Source: Scortum barcoo
Taxonomy: Eukaryota; Chordata; Actinopteri; Centrarchiformes; Terapontidae
Direction of reading: 5' to 3'
Length of the DNA: 64,000 nucleotides
Assembly: GCA_023238725.1 (NCBI GenBank)
Contig: CM041534.1
Span: forward strand, 6,136,572 to 6,200,571
Position 1 is the first letter of the stretch. Every line of letters starts with the position of its first letter. The notes beneath the pieces are model-generated. The model saw only the letters and a program-made list of their open reading frames with translations, did not search any database and was not told the origin of the DNA. Shown piece after piece: positions 37,218-47,697 of the stretch. A program made the translations under genes and the position numbers.

Positions 37218-40200
37218 TTAGAAGCTCACCAAGGCGTAGACCATACTTCAGCAGGAAATAGACCGTAACAGCAGATAAAAAAAAAAAAGGAAGAAAACAG
37301 TAATTGTGCTGCTGTTTTCACAACCTGTACAATTTCATTCACCACAACAAACCTGAAAGGCGTCACTGAAACATAATCAAGCAACAGTGTGTCCAGAAGA
37401 ACTTACCTGTAGAGATAATAGAAGAAAGACAGCAGATAAAAACCCAGCTTACACCAGGACTCCTTCTGGCAGTAGTTGAGGATGTCGGCGTTCATCACGC
37501 TGACTGGATCGTACATGACCTCTGACCCGTCGGCTGGCCGATGCAAAAACCTGAAAAAGCAGAGAAGTTTGGCTCGCGCTCACACCAGACCAGCAGAAGC
37601 TTATCGGACATCTGTTATGGGACCGTACCTCCACAGATGGTAGAAGAGCAGCGGGATATTTAGGCCAAGTGTGACCCACTCTCCAGCACACATGAACATC
37701 AGGCAGAAGAGCCCGTGGATGGAGTACTCAGGCACCACCAACTAACCGGAACAGACACGGAGAGTCAGGTCAGAGCTCTGCAGATGACTTAGAAAGCGAA
37801 ATGCAGTTGCAGGAATGGCACTGCAACAATTTATGGGGAACCACACACTCATGGGTTGCCTGTTGTGATATAACTACAGCCTGTGTAACCAAAATCACAC
37901 TGCAAGGCTAACACAGTAGGTGTTAATGTTACCACTCGCTGCTGTTACAAGTGCAAATATAGTTTCAAACACATTTAGTTTGTAGATATTAGCAGATGTT
38001 GATACAGTTTGACATAGCTTACAGCCCTCTGAGTCAACAAGCTGTGAGCACAACACTGACTTATCACTACCTTTTATGTTGATATGCCAAACTTGTTTGC
38101 CTGTACAGCTGAATAAAATTGACAAGTGTCGGGTTTCTGGCCACCTAGTCCAATACTCAATGTCCTTTTAGCTCTGTATTGGTCTCCACCAGAGAGAAAT
38201 ATATGTCTCTTTGGCTGATAAACTAGAAGCTAGCTTTGTGTGTTTACAGTCTACAGCTGCCCGCTGCAGTCCAAAATAACATGCAAAATGTGAGACCAAA
38301 ATAATAACGTTTCTGGAAGGAAAACAACAACAAAGAAGTTGATAAAATGCTCAGTAGAGCTCAGAGGAAACTGCAAAATTGGGTGATAACTGTCTGTAAG
38401 TTCGTCACTATGAGCAACTTCTTTCACATGTGAAATGCAGTAATTTTGGTGATAGCCACTTTTTATTTTTTTTTGGCAATTTTTTTTTTTTTTTTTTTTT
38501 TGGCATTTTGGCAACGTTTAACTGCTCCAAGCAACTGTTACTGCCTCTCACTACCTGTTGGCTGGAGCAGAATAACCCACTGAGCTGGGTTAGCATGACC
38601 CCGATGGGATATTTGAAAACGAAATGTATTACTGAATTTATTCCAGCTGCATTATGCTCTGTCTTTGTGAGCATTGTCATGGTTTAAGTAGGTCCATGTT
38701 AAGATGACATTTGTACCTCTCTGCATGTTGCCTCCCTCTGCAACAGGTAAAGGTATCTAACATGATATTTGCTCTACAGCAAAAACATTTAACATCTCAT
38801 TTCTTTTATTGAGAGTGTAAGGAATCAGTGGCAGTTGATGTGAACTGCTCTGGAAAATAATTGATTGATAAATCAATAGCAAACACGAGTAGCTACGTGC
38901 AGGTAAACCTCCAGTTTGATCTCAGAGCTAAACTTGTTAGATAATATTGTACTATGCTCCATACCTTGGCCCTAATAGTACAGTCAGCATGCTGCCTTCT
39001 CTGATATTGCTGTATTATTATTATTATTAGTATTATTATTAGTATTATTATTGTCCACTCATATCTTAACTTGAGTCTATTTTACCTACATTCATGATAC
39101 TAATTAACACTCTTCACACGCGTGTTCAAAATGGCCTCAGAATGTCACAGGTCAGACACACTGCGTTCTCTGCTTTGAAAATGAGAAAAAAGCATCAGAG
39201 CACACGCACACAACCTCCTTGGCTCCCTGAGTGTTCTCCGTGTCTGTGTGTCTGCTGAGCCGTGAGGGTGGGCTGTGGGGAAGAGCTACATGTGAAGTGA
39301 ATCAGTGTGCGTCACTGGTCCTCACAATGGTTAGAGAGACAAATGGTCATGCTTGTCTGAAGCCCCTCTGTTTTAGTCATCCACCGGCAGCAGGTGAAAA
39401 AAGCTATTACTCACTCTGCGAAGTAGGTTGCAGATTCTTTCGATGTTGAGAATTCTTTCCCTCTGTGGATACAAGGAGAGTCTGATTAGCAGTCTGCGTA
39501 TTTCTATCCATGAAAAGAAACCTCAAGGCAGAGATAATGCAGGCCTTTCAGTTTCAGAGAGCTGTGTTTTGAGGGATTTTAGTGACACTAATTAGACCAC
39601 TAGGCAAAAACTAGACCTGATGAGTACTTTCGATACATGTAAACTCCTGTTGTGGCAGTGATAAAAATGCACCTGTACAATACATACTGATCCTACCTGC
39701 CATATATCTCAGGCTTAACAGCTGATCTAAATGAATGAATAATAATTGACTAGGTAACATTTGCTGTCCCAAACTCTGAAGTCATTTTCCATTATACAAC
39801 TACAATAGATATTTTGCATGCAGTCAAGCATGAAAAGAAACTGTGGCTTGTTGGGGAAGTCAGACTGATTGAAACAGTTAATCAGTACAAAAACACAGCA
39901 GCCACATTGAAATCAATCAGTACAATGGTGTTTGGTGTTTTGAGATTTTGCACTTTGTCTTGTAAACCTGACAGCTTTAAAAGTGAGACGGAGAATAAGC
40001 GAGGGCTCATTGATCAGTTCCAGAAAAGAAAGGCATCCATCTTCTGCCTTGTCTGCTCGCCAGCAGCCAGTGGTCTCTTATGATGATATTTTATTTGGGT
40101 GTCCATTGATTAGCCAGCAAGGCAAATTAGACGTTTTGATGTAGTTCATCTGTCTAGATTGATTGGTTCCTATTTGTTGCCTCATATCTGTGTGTGTAAA

Positions 40201-43200
40201 CCATACTGGTGTTTGTTTCCTTAATGAAGCCTCAACTGAAGAACCTCTCCCATTCATTTTGTGATGCTCTGAGTCATCTGTCTTAGTTACAGGATAGTGG
40301 CTTCCAGTATTGAGGCCCCTGCTATGTTCCCTCATTTTAGCCAGAGCCACAGGCTGCACCTTGCGTGAATCTGTGGCCATAAATTCAAACTCTCACCGTG
40401 GCCCTTAATCAACAGCATCCAGCCTCTAAACCAGACACTGCCTCTCCATCCTTACTGTTTATTTGCAGTTTCTGAGTTTGGTCTTTGTAATTTCGCTCTT
40501 TTTGTGTGCTTTGTGCAATGCTGAGAGCACAGTGCTGCACCTGCCAGCTCAGCTACCATAGCTTTTATGGTTTGTTATTGCACTAAGAAACTGTTTTTGC
40601 AGCCTGAAGTCTCCTGGAGGTGCCCTAATTAGTGTCAGGTCATCCAGTTCATTCTGAATATTTAATTGTTCCAACAACGGAAAGGCAAATGAAGACATTA
40701 ATCAAAGGCAGCAGATACATTTCACAGTATAGAGAACCAATAAAAGAGCAATAAATGCAGAGAAAAGAGTGTTGCCAAGTATGTGGTTCAATTAGTAATC
40801 TAATGAAGTGAGGTAGGAGGTAAGAATAAAATAATTGATTCCAACCAGCCCGACAAACAGTTTTATCATTTTTTCCAGAGCTTTAAACATTAAAGAAGGC
40901 TTGAAATGAAAGAAATTACAAGAGCATGACTCTTGTAATTTGTTATTTCATGGGGAGGCTTATAATACTGTGGTATATTAAAACATGGCACAGCTGTTAA
41001 ACATGCGATTCACCTTTTAGAGGATTTCAAGACAAAATAATTTAACATTTTAGGCACTTTCTGACAACTGGCTAATCACAGTATTTGTACAATGGTGACA
41101 TGTTTTAGACTGTAACTGTGATTAATGGCTGCACACATGAGTCCCGTGTGGAAACGTGTGTCTGCTCTCTTCTGTTACGTTCTTTTGTAATTTCTCCCTC
41201 ACTGACAAATATTGACTGGTTTTCTCAACAGCAGTTGAGCGAAAACGCGCAGCTCTCTGCTAACAACAGAAATAATTGCTGTGTATTTTCCAAGGCTGTT
41301 GCCATGTATGTCTTCTTCTGTTTGTGCAAGTTTATTGATTTTGGGAGAGACTGGCGGCAGTGCATCCTGGCAGATCATGTTCTCTCAGCACACCTGACAT
41401 GTTGACATCACTTAAGATGACAAGTTTATGTTTGTGTGTTGTAGATCTGAAAAACACCTGGCCAGTGTAATGCAATCGAATACAGCAGCCTTATACAAAT
41501 CCTGCCGCCATGAAGCTTGTAATGTTCAATATTTGTTGATTCTTTGTCTGAGAAAAAGAACCTCCATCTTTCTGCGGCGGGAAAAAAACAATCCTCTTTG
41601 AACTGAACACTCACGGCCGTGTTTATTGCATAGCTGCTGTATTCGGCCGCGTTATATTTTACAGGTGTTGCAGTTATTGTGTCCACCCCCCTGTAACTGG
41701 CGTGCCTCCACACTCCCACAGTCTGCTTTCACAGTTTCCTCTCCCACTCCTCATCACTCTAACTTTGCAGTTCAGACGCAAGTTCACATGATTGCTAGAA
41801 CATTAGCTAACTTGTGAAAAAGACATTCACAGCTGCTGGTAACTTGCTAAATGAATAATGGCACTCACTGAGTCATCACAATGTTTGCTTACTGTATGTT
41901 GTGCAAAAAGATTAAGAAGGATGTCTGCACGCCGTATGTAAACCAGTTCTCATTTTTCACTTTAGAACACGGGTTGGATTCTCAAATGAGACTCAAGTGA
42001 ATATATTTGTTCCTGTTACAGTGAGGTGAAACCTTGAAACTGCACATTTATTGTGGCGGCGGCCCAGTATCTCATTGTATAAACAGCGGCTTCATTTGCA
42101 TCAATCTCTTAAATTGATTAAGCCAACGAGCCGCCGTCTTTGTGGCAGGTTGATTGCTTCAATCTGCATACAGATGAGTGTTCGAGAACAGCGCTGGCTG
42201 AGTGCTGCTGTTGCTGTTTCAACCACCTGGAAGCTTGGATTAGTAGGAACTGTTTTCAAAGCAGTGTAAATATTTGTTGTTGAAAAATCAATGGAGAGGC
42301 TAAGTGTAGCTGAATAAAACATTTTGATTTCTCATATTTCATGCCAACGTGCTGTGGGTGCATTCTCTATAAACTCAGTCTGCTCATGAGGGCTTTATGA
42401 ACTCTGTTTTGAAAAGAAATGAATAAAATAAATGATAAATTTAGGGTCAGATGTCCTAGTTTTGGAGTGAAACCCTCAACTTGTTCCCAGTCTTGATGTG
42501 TAGATCACTATAGCTTCTCCTTAGAAATGAAAAGGGGGGATTTCTCTGTGGAGAGGAGGGTTTGATCATTTCTGAAAGAAGGAAAAACGGCAGGGTTCTT
42601 ACCGCTCTGGTGGGATTGCTCTGATCAATCGGGTTTTTGAAGTCTGTGCGGAGCTCATCAAATGCGATGATCTGGAAAATAACAGACATGTAACTTTGTT
42701 ATTATTTAGAATACCCAAAAATGCACGTACTGTAGCTGTGTATCAGATTAAAGACATGGCCGATATCTCCTCAGCACTCGGCCTGCTGTACAATGCTGCT
42801 GTACTGGGATGGAAACTTGTCCACTACACACGGGCTGCATCTCGTACAGCTGCAGCTACAGTCATTCACTTTGCCGTAGCACACATGGTGATTAAATGGT
42901 GAATGACTACATGTATAATTAGTTACAGCCTTGCTTTTTCCACTCCTCATCTAAGGAGCTAAAATTCTGATTTAAATTCTCCGTCTGTGTTGTCACTCAG
43001 TGTTGGTTTGGTTTTAAACCTTTTTTCCTGTTAGTCTCTCCTCTAAAATTATATACCACTCTCTTTTATTCAGCCTGACAGTAAAGTTCACATTAGAGTG
43101 CACAGAATATACATGGAGACATAGACTTGTAACTCATTTTTAATGACAGTTATCGGTGATCTATCATAATCTGACACAAGTGGTGCACATCAAAAGTTAT

Positions 43201-44970
43201 ATATGGGAAAGGTTTGTCATATTTAATACCATGTACAACCCAAAATGCATGAGTGATTGAGTTTGTATTTAAGATGATTATAGTATCCTGGAGGTCTAAA
43301 TAAAATATTGCATAATTTAGTTTCTTTAGCTTTTTTAGTAAAACATGAAACTATATTGAATTAGGGACACTGCAGAGAAAGCTATGTTGATACCCCTCTA
43401 ACTGCTCCCTGTGAGCTGAGTATTTTTTGATTTCCCTGGCTCCCTGATTAATAGCTCCATAAAAACACTAATAATTCTTGATGTAAAGGCCACCTGCTGT
43501 GCTTATCATCAGCTCAGCTTTTAAACTGCGAGGCATCACTCCGACGGCTCATTGAAAAGCAATAAAAAGCAGACTTTATTTGCAGATAGGTGAGCGTCTG
43601 ATTCTCGTCCATAATGAATGATAGTATGAACTGAACAGAACGCTTTCATCTGTTTGAAATAGAAACTGTCCTGGTGGTAATTTCCCCACACGGCACCCCT
43701 ATACGACTCGCCCTCGTCTTCTTTCACACTTAGCACTGTTGTAAACAGATGCAGTTTCCATGGCGACATGGTGAGCCCCTCAGCGGGCTCCATGGTTACT
43801 ATAGCAGTGAAACGTTCTGATTGGTTGAGAGCCCAATAGAATTGGGGTACTGTACCCGTGGGCAGATGCAGACTGGGGGAAGGGGTGAACAGAATCAGTT
43901 TGATAAGCCTTTCAATCACATGGTTGAGCGCTGAGCCAGACATGCCCTTCTCCCCGTCTCTCTCACACACACACAGACACACTGACTCATATGTAGTCTC
44001 ACCCACTTAGTCAATTGGCACGTTAGTCATTTCAAGTTTTATAATCCTAATAATATGTTGTGTATTTCACATTAGCCCTGCCCCCATGGCTCGAATGTTA
44101 AAGGTGAGAGATCAGAGCAAAGTGTTTGTTGAGTCGGCACTTGAGCATCCTGCTGAGGCGTCGGTGTCCAGTGGCATCTGTGCAAATTCCACTCAACATG
44201 CCGCAGGCAGACACATTCACAACAGTCTGGCAGTGAGGTTTATGATCATTTTGTTTTGCCACCTCCCTGTACTCATCACATGAAGTTTGCTCGAGCCTGA
44301 ACACCTTGTGTGAGGATGTGTTTATTTTCAGCTTCTGGGATCAGGAGTTGATTTAATGTGGGAGGATGGAGCCAGTTGGAATCTGTATTTTTAAGGGTCA
44401 GATGAACTCTACTTGAATGTACTTAAGATGAACCAGCATTTTAAGCAGGTCGCTTGAAGTCACTGTATCGAAACAGAGTTTTGCGTTTTTCAGGCTCACG
44501 CAGCTCCTGCAACTCTCCGGTCTAATTCATCCAACTCAGAGACTCAGAAATGAGTCTTTATTCAGCTAATTATGTCTTTGCAGGTAGGTGTTTGAAATGA
44601 AAGGGAACCAAGTGTCATTTGGTGGCTTTTAAGAGGCAATTCAAAATGTCAGTCACACATAAGTACAATTACAGTGAGGTATTGAGCTGACACATTTATG
44701 CATGTCATTACCTCTAAAGGACCCGATGCCATGTTCCTGTCAGCGCTGTATAACTGTGTGTAGGTGGACGTGTTTGTCTGCCTGCGTGGGACGGAGCGTG
44801 GATGTTCGCAGGCTCTGGATGGGCCTATTTTAGTTTTGCATGTGCATGCGTGTGTGTGCAGTGCTTCCAGTGTGCACAGTGCCACTCACCTGCCATATGA
44901 CAAAGAAGATGAGAGCAGCGCACAGTACCAAGGTGAGCATGTAGCAGAAGGCCGCAAAGGTGAACGCCAT
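37218..44970 (-). CDS. cnih2: Protein cornichon homolog 2 (AMPA receptor auxiliary subunit / ER cargo receptor)
   Basis: Minus-strand exons in reading order: 44970-44890, 42671-42603, 39462-39415, 37741-37629, 37550-37407, 37245-37218. They total 483 nt, giving 160 aa, the same length as human CNIH2. Seen: start MAFTFAAFCYMLTLVL, a first membrane segment (about residues 6-26), IIAFDELRTDFKNPIDQ, the CNIH2/3-specific segment RERILNIERICNLLRR on its own exon, LVVPEYSIHGLFCLMFMCAGE, MNADILNYCQKESWCKLGFY, and the end MVYALVSF. The ending SF and internal residues favour CNIH2 over CNIH3, and the specific segment excludes CNIH1/4. Family knowledge: CNIH2 binds AMPA receptors, promotes their ER export and slows deactivation; cornichons act as cargo receptors for COPII. 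The last coding exon carries only eight codons plus the stop. Confidence 0.96.
38035..38240 (+). repeat. Dispersed repeat copy B in cnih2 intron 3
   Basis: Contains AGCTGTGAGCACAACACTGAC and TAGCTCTGTATTGGTCTCCA, diverged counterparts of copy A. The two copies flank the 29-37 kb gene-free stretch. Confidence 0.5.
38461..38501. repeat. Poly(T) tracts in cnih2 intron 3
   Basis: Two T-runs, the longer 21 bases at 38481-38501. They could be the reversed poly(A) tail of a retroelement, but no element body or flanking duplication was recognised. Confidence 0.7.
39013..39053. repeat. (TAT)n/(TTA)n microsatellite in cnih2 intron 3
   Basis: ATT/TTA trinucleotide array with two interspersed TAG units. 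Confidence 0.9.
40902..40950. repeat. Imperfect hairpin in cnih2 intron 2
   Basis: The inner arms AATTACAAGAG (40914-40924) and CTCTTGTAATT (40930-40940) pair perfectly over a 5-base loop. The outer TGAAAT/ATTTCA pair extends it after a small internal bulge. Confidence 0.85.
42040..42260. promoter_or_regulatory. Candidate conserved non-coding element in cnih2 intron 2
   Basis: A complex-sequence island without simple repeats, with a POU octamer ATTTGCAT at 42094-42101, TTGATTAAG at 42114-42122 and an E-box CACCTG at 42224-42229. The 72-codon ORF crossing it has no protein similarity I recognise. Conservation could not be tested here. Confidence 0.25.
43754..43845. promoter_or_regulatory. X-box plus three CCAAT boxes in cnih2 intron 1
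   Basis: X-box GTTTCCATGGCGAC at 43754-43767. CCAAT elements follow at 43820-43824 (ATTGG), 43833-43837 (CCAAT) and 43841-43845 (ATTGG). RFX and NF-Y are known to bind cooperatively at X/Y-type modules. Here this is motif evidence only. Confidence 0.4.
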
Positions 44971-46100
44971 GGCTGTGCCAGCCAGCCTGACAACGAGATG
45001 GGTCGAGAGAGAGAAAGGGAACTTGCCCCCTGCTCTCTTCCTCTCTACTGGCTACTGCCCGCTCTTCCTCCTTCCTTCAGTGGAGGTTAGTGTCTGCCTT
45101 CCCCTCCGCTGCGAGCTGAGTCTGTGTCCTCCAGGTGGGCAAGGCAGTTTTAGTAACAATCAATAATCAGCTTGAGCTGTGGATTCGCTGCTTCCACTCA
45201 TCCTCTGCCTTTGTCTCTTCTTGTTTATCTGACAGCAGGACGACCCCTGTCTCACTTTGATTTAGGAAGCACTTAAATGTCTTGTTGTTGGCCTGATGCT
45301 CCTCTTTTCAGTCTCTGACAGGCAAAATGTCTGTCTCCTCCTCCTCCATGTAGTTTCTCTTTAGACAAAGCCTACACTTTTTTTTCTCTCTCTCTCACAG
45401 CAACACAAACCACGAAGTGTCTGACTGACAGCAGAAGCACAGGATTCCTGTCGATACTAAGCACAGCACTGTATTATAAAAACAGCGGGGATTATTGTCT
45501 AAGACGGCTATGGCTTGTGATAGTTCAGTAGTTTGTCTTATGGCTTTCAGTTCATCTGTTGCTCTAAATCAAGAACACCATTAATGACGCATACTTCTAA
45601 ATCATATTTAACACATTTAACACATTTGTAAACCACACTTTGCAGATTGGCTGTGAGTTATTATTTACACAGGCAGTCTCTTACTAAATTTTGCAAAAAT
45701 GATGTACCCCCACATTATTCTGATCATTTGCCGAAGATACAAGGCATTGCTTTGCACATTACACACTTACAAAGCAAATTTTACAATAAAATAACACAAG
45801 TATAAATCAGGATACAAATAAAACAACTATTTTTTAACATTACAATGTCAGTATCGCACATCCAAGAGGACTCACAAATACAAGATCGGAGCACAATATT
45901 GATAGTAGTTTCAGTTAGCATGGATCAATGTCTTGACTGATCTTAATATCGAGGAGAGAATACCTGTGTCTGGTTGGAGACGTGTCTGCCACTGAACAGT
46001 CCACTCTGTCCTCGTCTCTGTCAATTTGGGTCGGCACCATGTCAGACTTCTCTGCTCTGCATCTTTCTCTCAGACGCATCCCTCAGATTTCTCCAGAAAT
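44971..46100 (-). promoter_or_regulatory. cnih2 5' UTR and promoter region
   Basis: Sequence upstream (minus strand) of the cnih2 ATG. The start context GCACAGCC-ATG-G is a fair Kozak match. A pyrimidine-rich stretch and GA/CT tracts lie further upstream. The transcription start was not resolved. Confidence 0.35.
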
Positions 46101-46479
46101 ATTTAGATTTATCTTTGCTGACGTGCAAGGTTAAAATATTCAGTTGTGCAAGGGAAAAAAAAGGGGGGGAGGGAATTTTTACCAGAAACCTGCAGAACAT
46201 CTACATGTTGAGTCGCGTTTATTCTGATTTTGAAATCACTCCAGCTGTTAAGCAAAAATCTCCACAGCCCTCAGAAGTCATAAGTTAATTTGTCCTCCTT
46301 TCTTTTGCCTTCCCCCTTCCTTAATTGTCTCTCTTTTTTTCTAAAGTCCCCTTTTTTAATCTCTTTTGAAAACAGACCTGAATGTGTTTCCTGAGTCTCT
46401 GTCTGTCTCTTCCTCTGTTTCTCAGACTGCGAGAGAAATTTTTCTATCACGCTTCATGTTATAATAGTCGACCAATAGC

Positions 46480-46650
46480 GTGGCTCTGTCTCCCTCCCTC
46501 TCTTATTTGCTCTCTCTCTCCTCCTCTCTCTCTCCTCCTCCTTGTCTGTCAGTCTCCCTCTCTCTCTCGCATTTATACATTTCCATAATCCCTTGTTCCC
46601 CAGAGATTGATGAGGGGGCAGGGCAGGCTGCAAATGTTTTTCCTTTTGTC

Positions 46651-46691
<41 letters not shown>

Positions 46692-46730
46692 ATCTCCATC
46701 TCTCTCTCCCTCTGTCATTCTCTTTCACCA
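46480..46730. repeat. CT/GA-rich polypyrimidine tract with (TC)n microsatellite
   Basis: Nearly pure pyrimidine on the plus strand over about 250 bases, including an uninterrupted (TC)n run at 46655-46685. It is interrupted around 46570-46650 by normal sequence. It lies 1.5-1.8 kb upstream of the cnih2 start, and long ORFs across it are low-complexity artefacts. Confidence 0.85.
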
Positions 46731-47630
46731 GTGCCTTCAGTCATCCGTCATTTCATGAAATCTTAGTCTGTTTCTTAGAGGGTGTTGCTCTCAATCACGT
46801 CATTTCTTTCAATTCTCTGCTCTATTAGCTATTCACTCAACATCTATTTAATAGCTCAGTTTCACTTTTTGTTCTTTCTCGTTATTGTTTTTTTTTTTTT
46901 CCAACCTCAGCTTATTAGAGATTTTAGTAACCACTGGTGCCATCTAATGTGCGTTACTGCCACATCTAAAAGCATCCAGTACTGTTATCACGGACTCTAC
47001 ATGTCGATCTGTAAATTATTTCTTTGACAAATGCCAAAGTGTGGGAGGATGAACTGTGGACTGTGAAAGTACAGCACTATCTCATTGTTATAATACATCT
47101 GACAGGACAGGGTGATGTGATGATGTACAGGAATGCACTGGTTTCAACCTGTTTTGTTTGACACACCCACAGCACCTTCTGATGAGCTCAAACATTTTCT
47201 CATTGATGAGGATACTTTCTCCCAACCACCTGTTAAATTCTATATATGCAATGAATGGATTATTAACTGGTTGTTTAATGCTGTTAGTTAAAGACAAGTG
47301 TCACAATATTTACAGCTGAAATAAAAATCTATTTTTATTTTATATACTATAACAAATGAGATACTGTTTATCCATTACATTTAGATACAACTATTTCAAT
47401 TCTAAACTATTTCAACAACTTGCTCATTACTTTCAGCAGAATTTCTTCTTGTTAACTAGCTTAACACACACTCAAATCACATGGTGTGATATGTTTTAAC
47501 AATTCAGGCAGATTCCAGCAGCTTTTTATTTTTTGCCTTAAAACAAATACTTATATATCTCTACCATCACCACCTCTCACTGAATAGAGCAACAGTGATG
47601 GATAATGCTGGCTAGCAAGCTAATCAGGAT

Positions 47631-47697
47631 TCATATATGTAACATTCAGTCATTCATATATGTAACATTCAGTCATTTCTGAATGTTACATATATGA
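47631..47697. repeat. 23-bp tandem duplication followed by a perfect inverted copy
   Basis: TCATATATGTAACATTCAG-TCAT occurs twice in tandem (47631-47653, 47654-47676). The 19-bp arm 47654-47672 pairs perfectly with 47679-47697 across a 6-base loop. Confidence 0.95.

Noticed and set aside
43536..44006. 156-codon minus-strand ORF in cnih2 intron 1
   Set aside because: No recognisable domain or family similarity and low-complexity segments. It overlaps the X-box/CCAAT region and has no splice-supported partners.
46019..46055. Possible REST/RE1 element (GGCACCATGTCAGAC)
   Set aside because: Only the left half resembles RE1; the right half does not fit. Not reported as a site.
46454..46758. Arg/Glu- or Ser/Leu-rich ORFs on both strands
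   Set aside because: Translations of the CT/GA microsatellite, not proteins.
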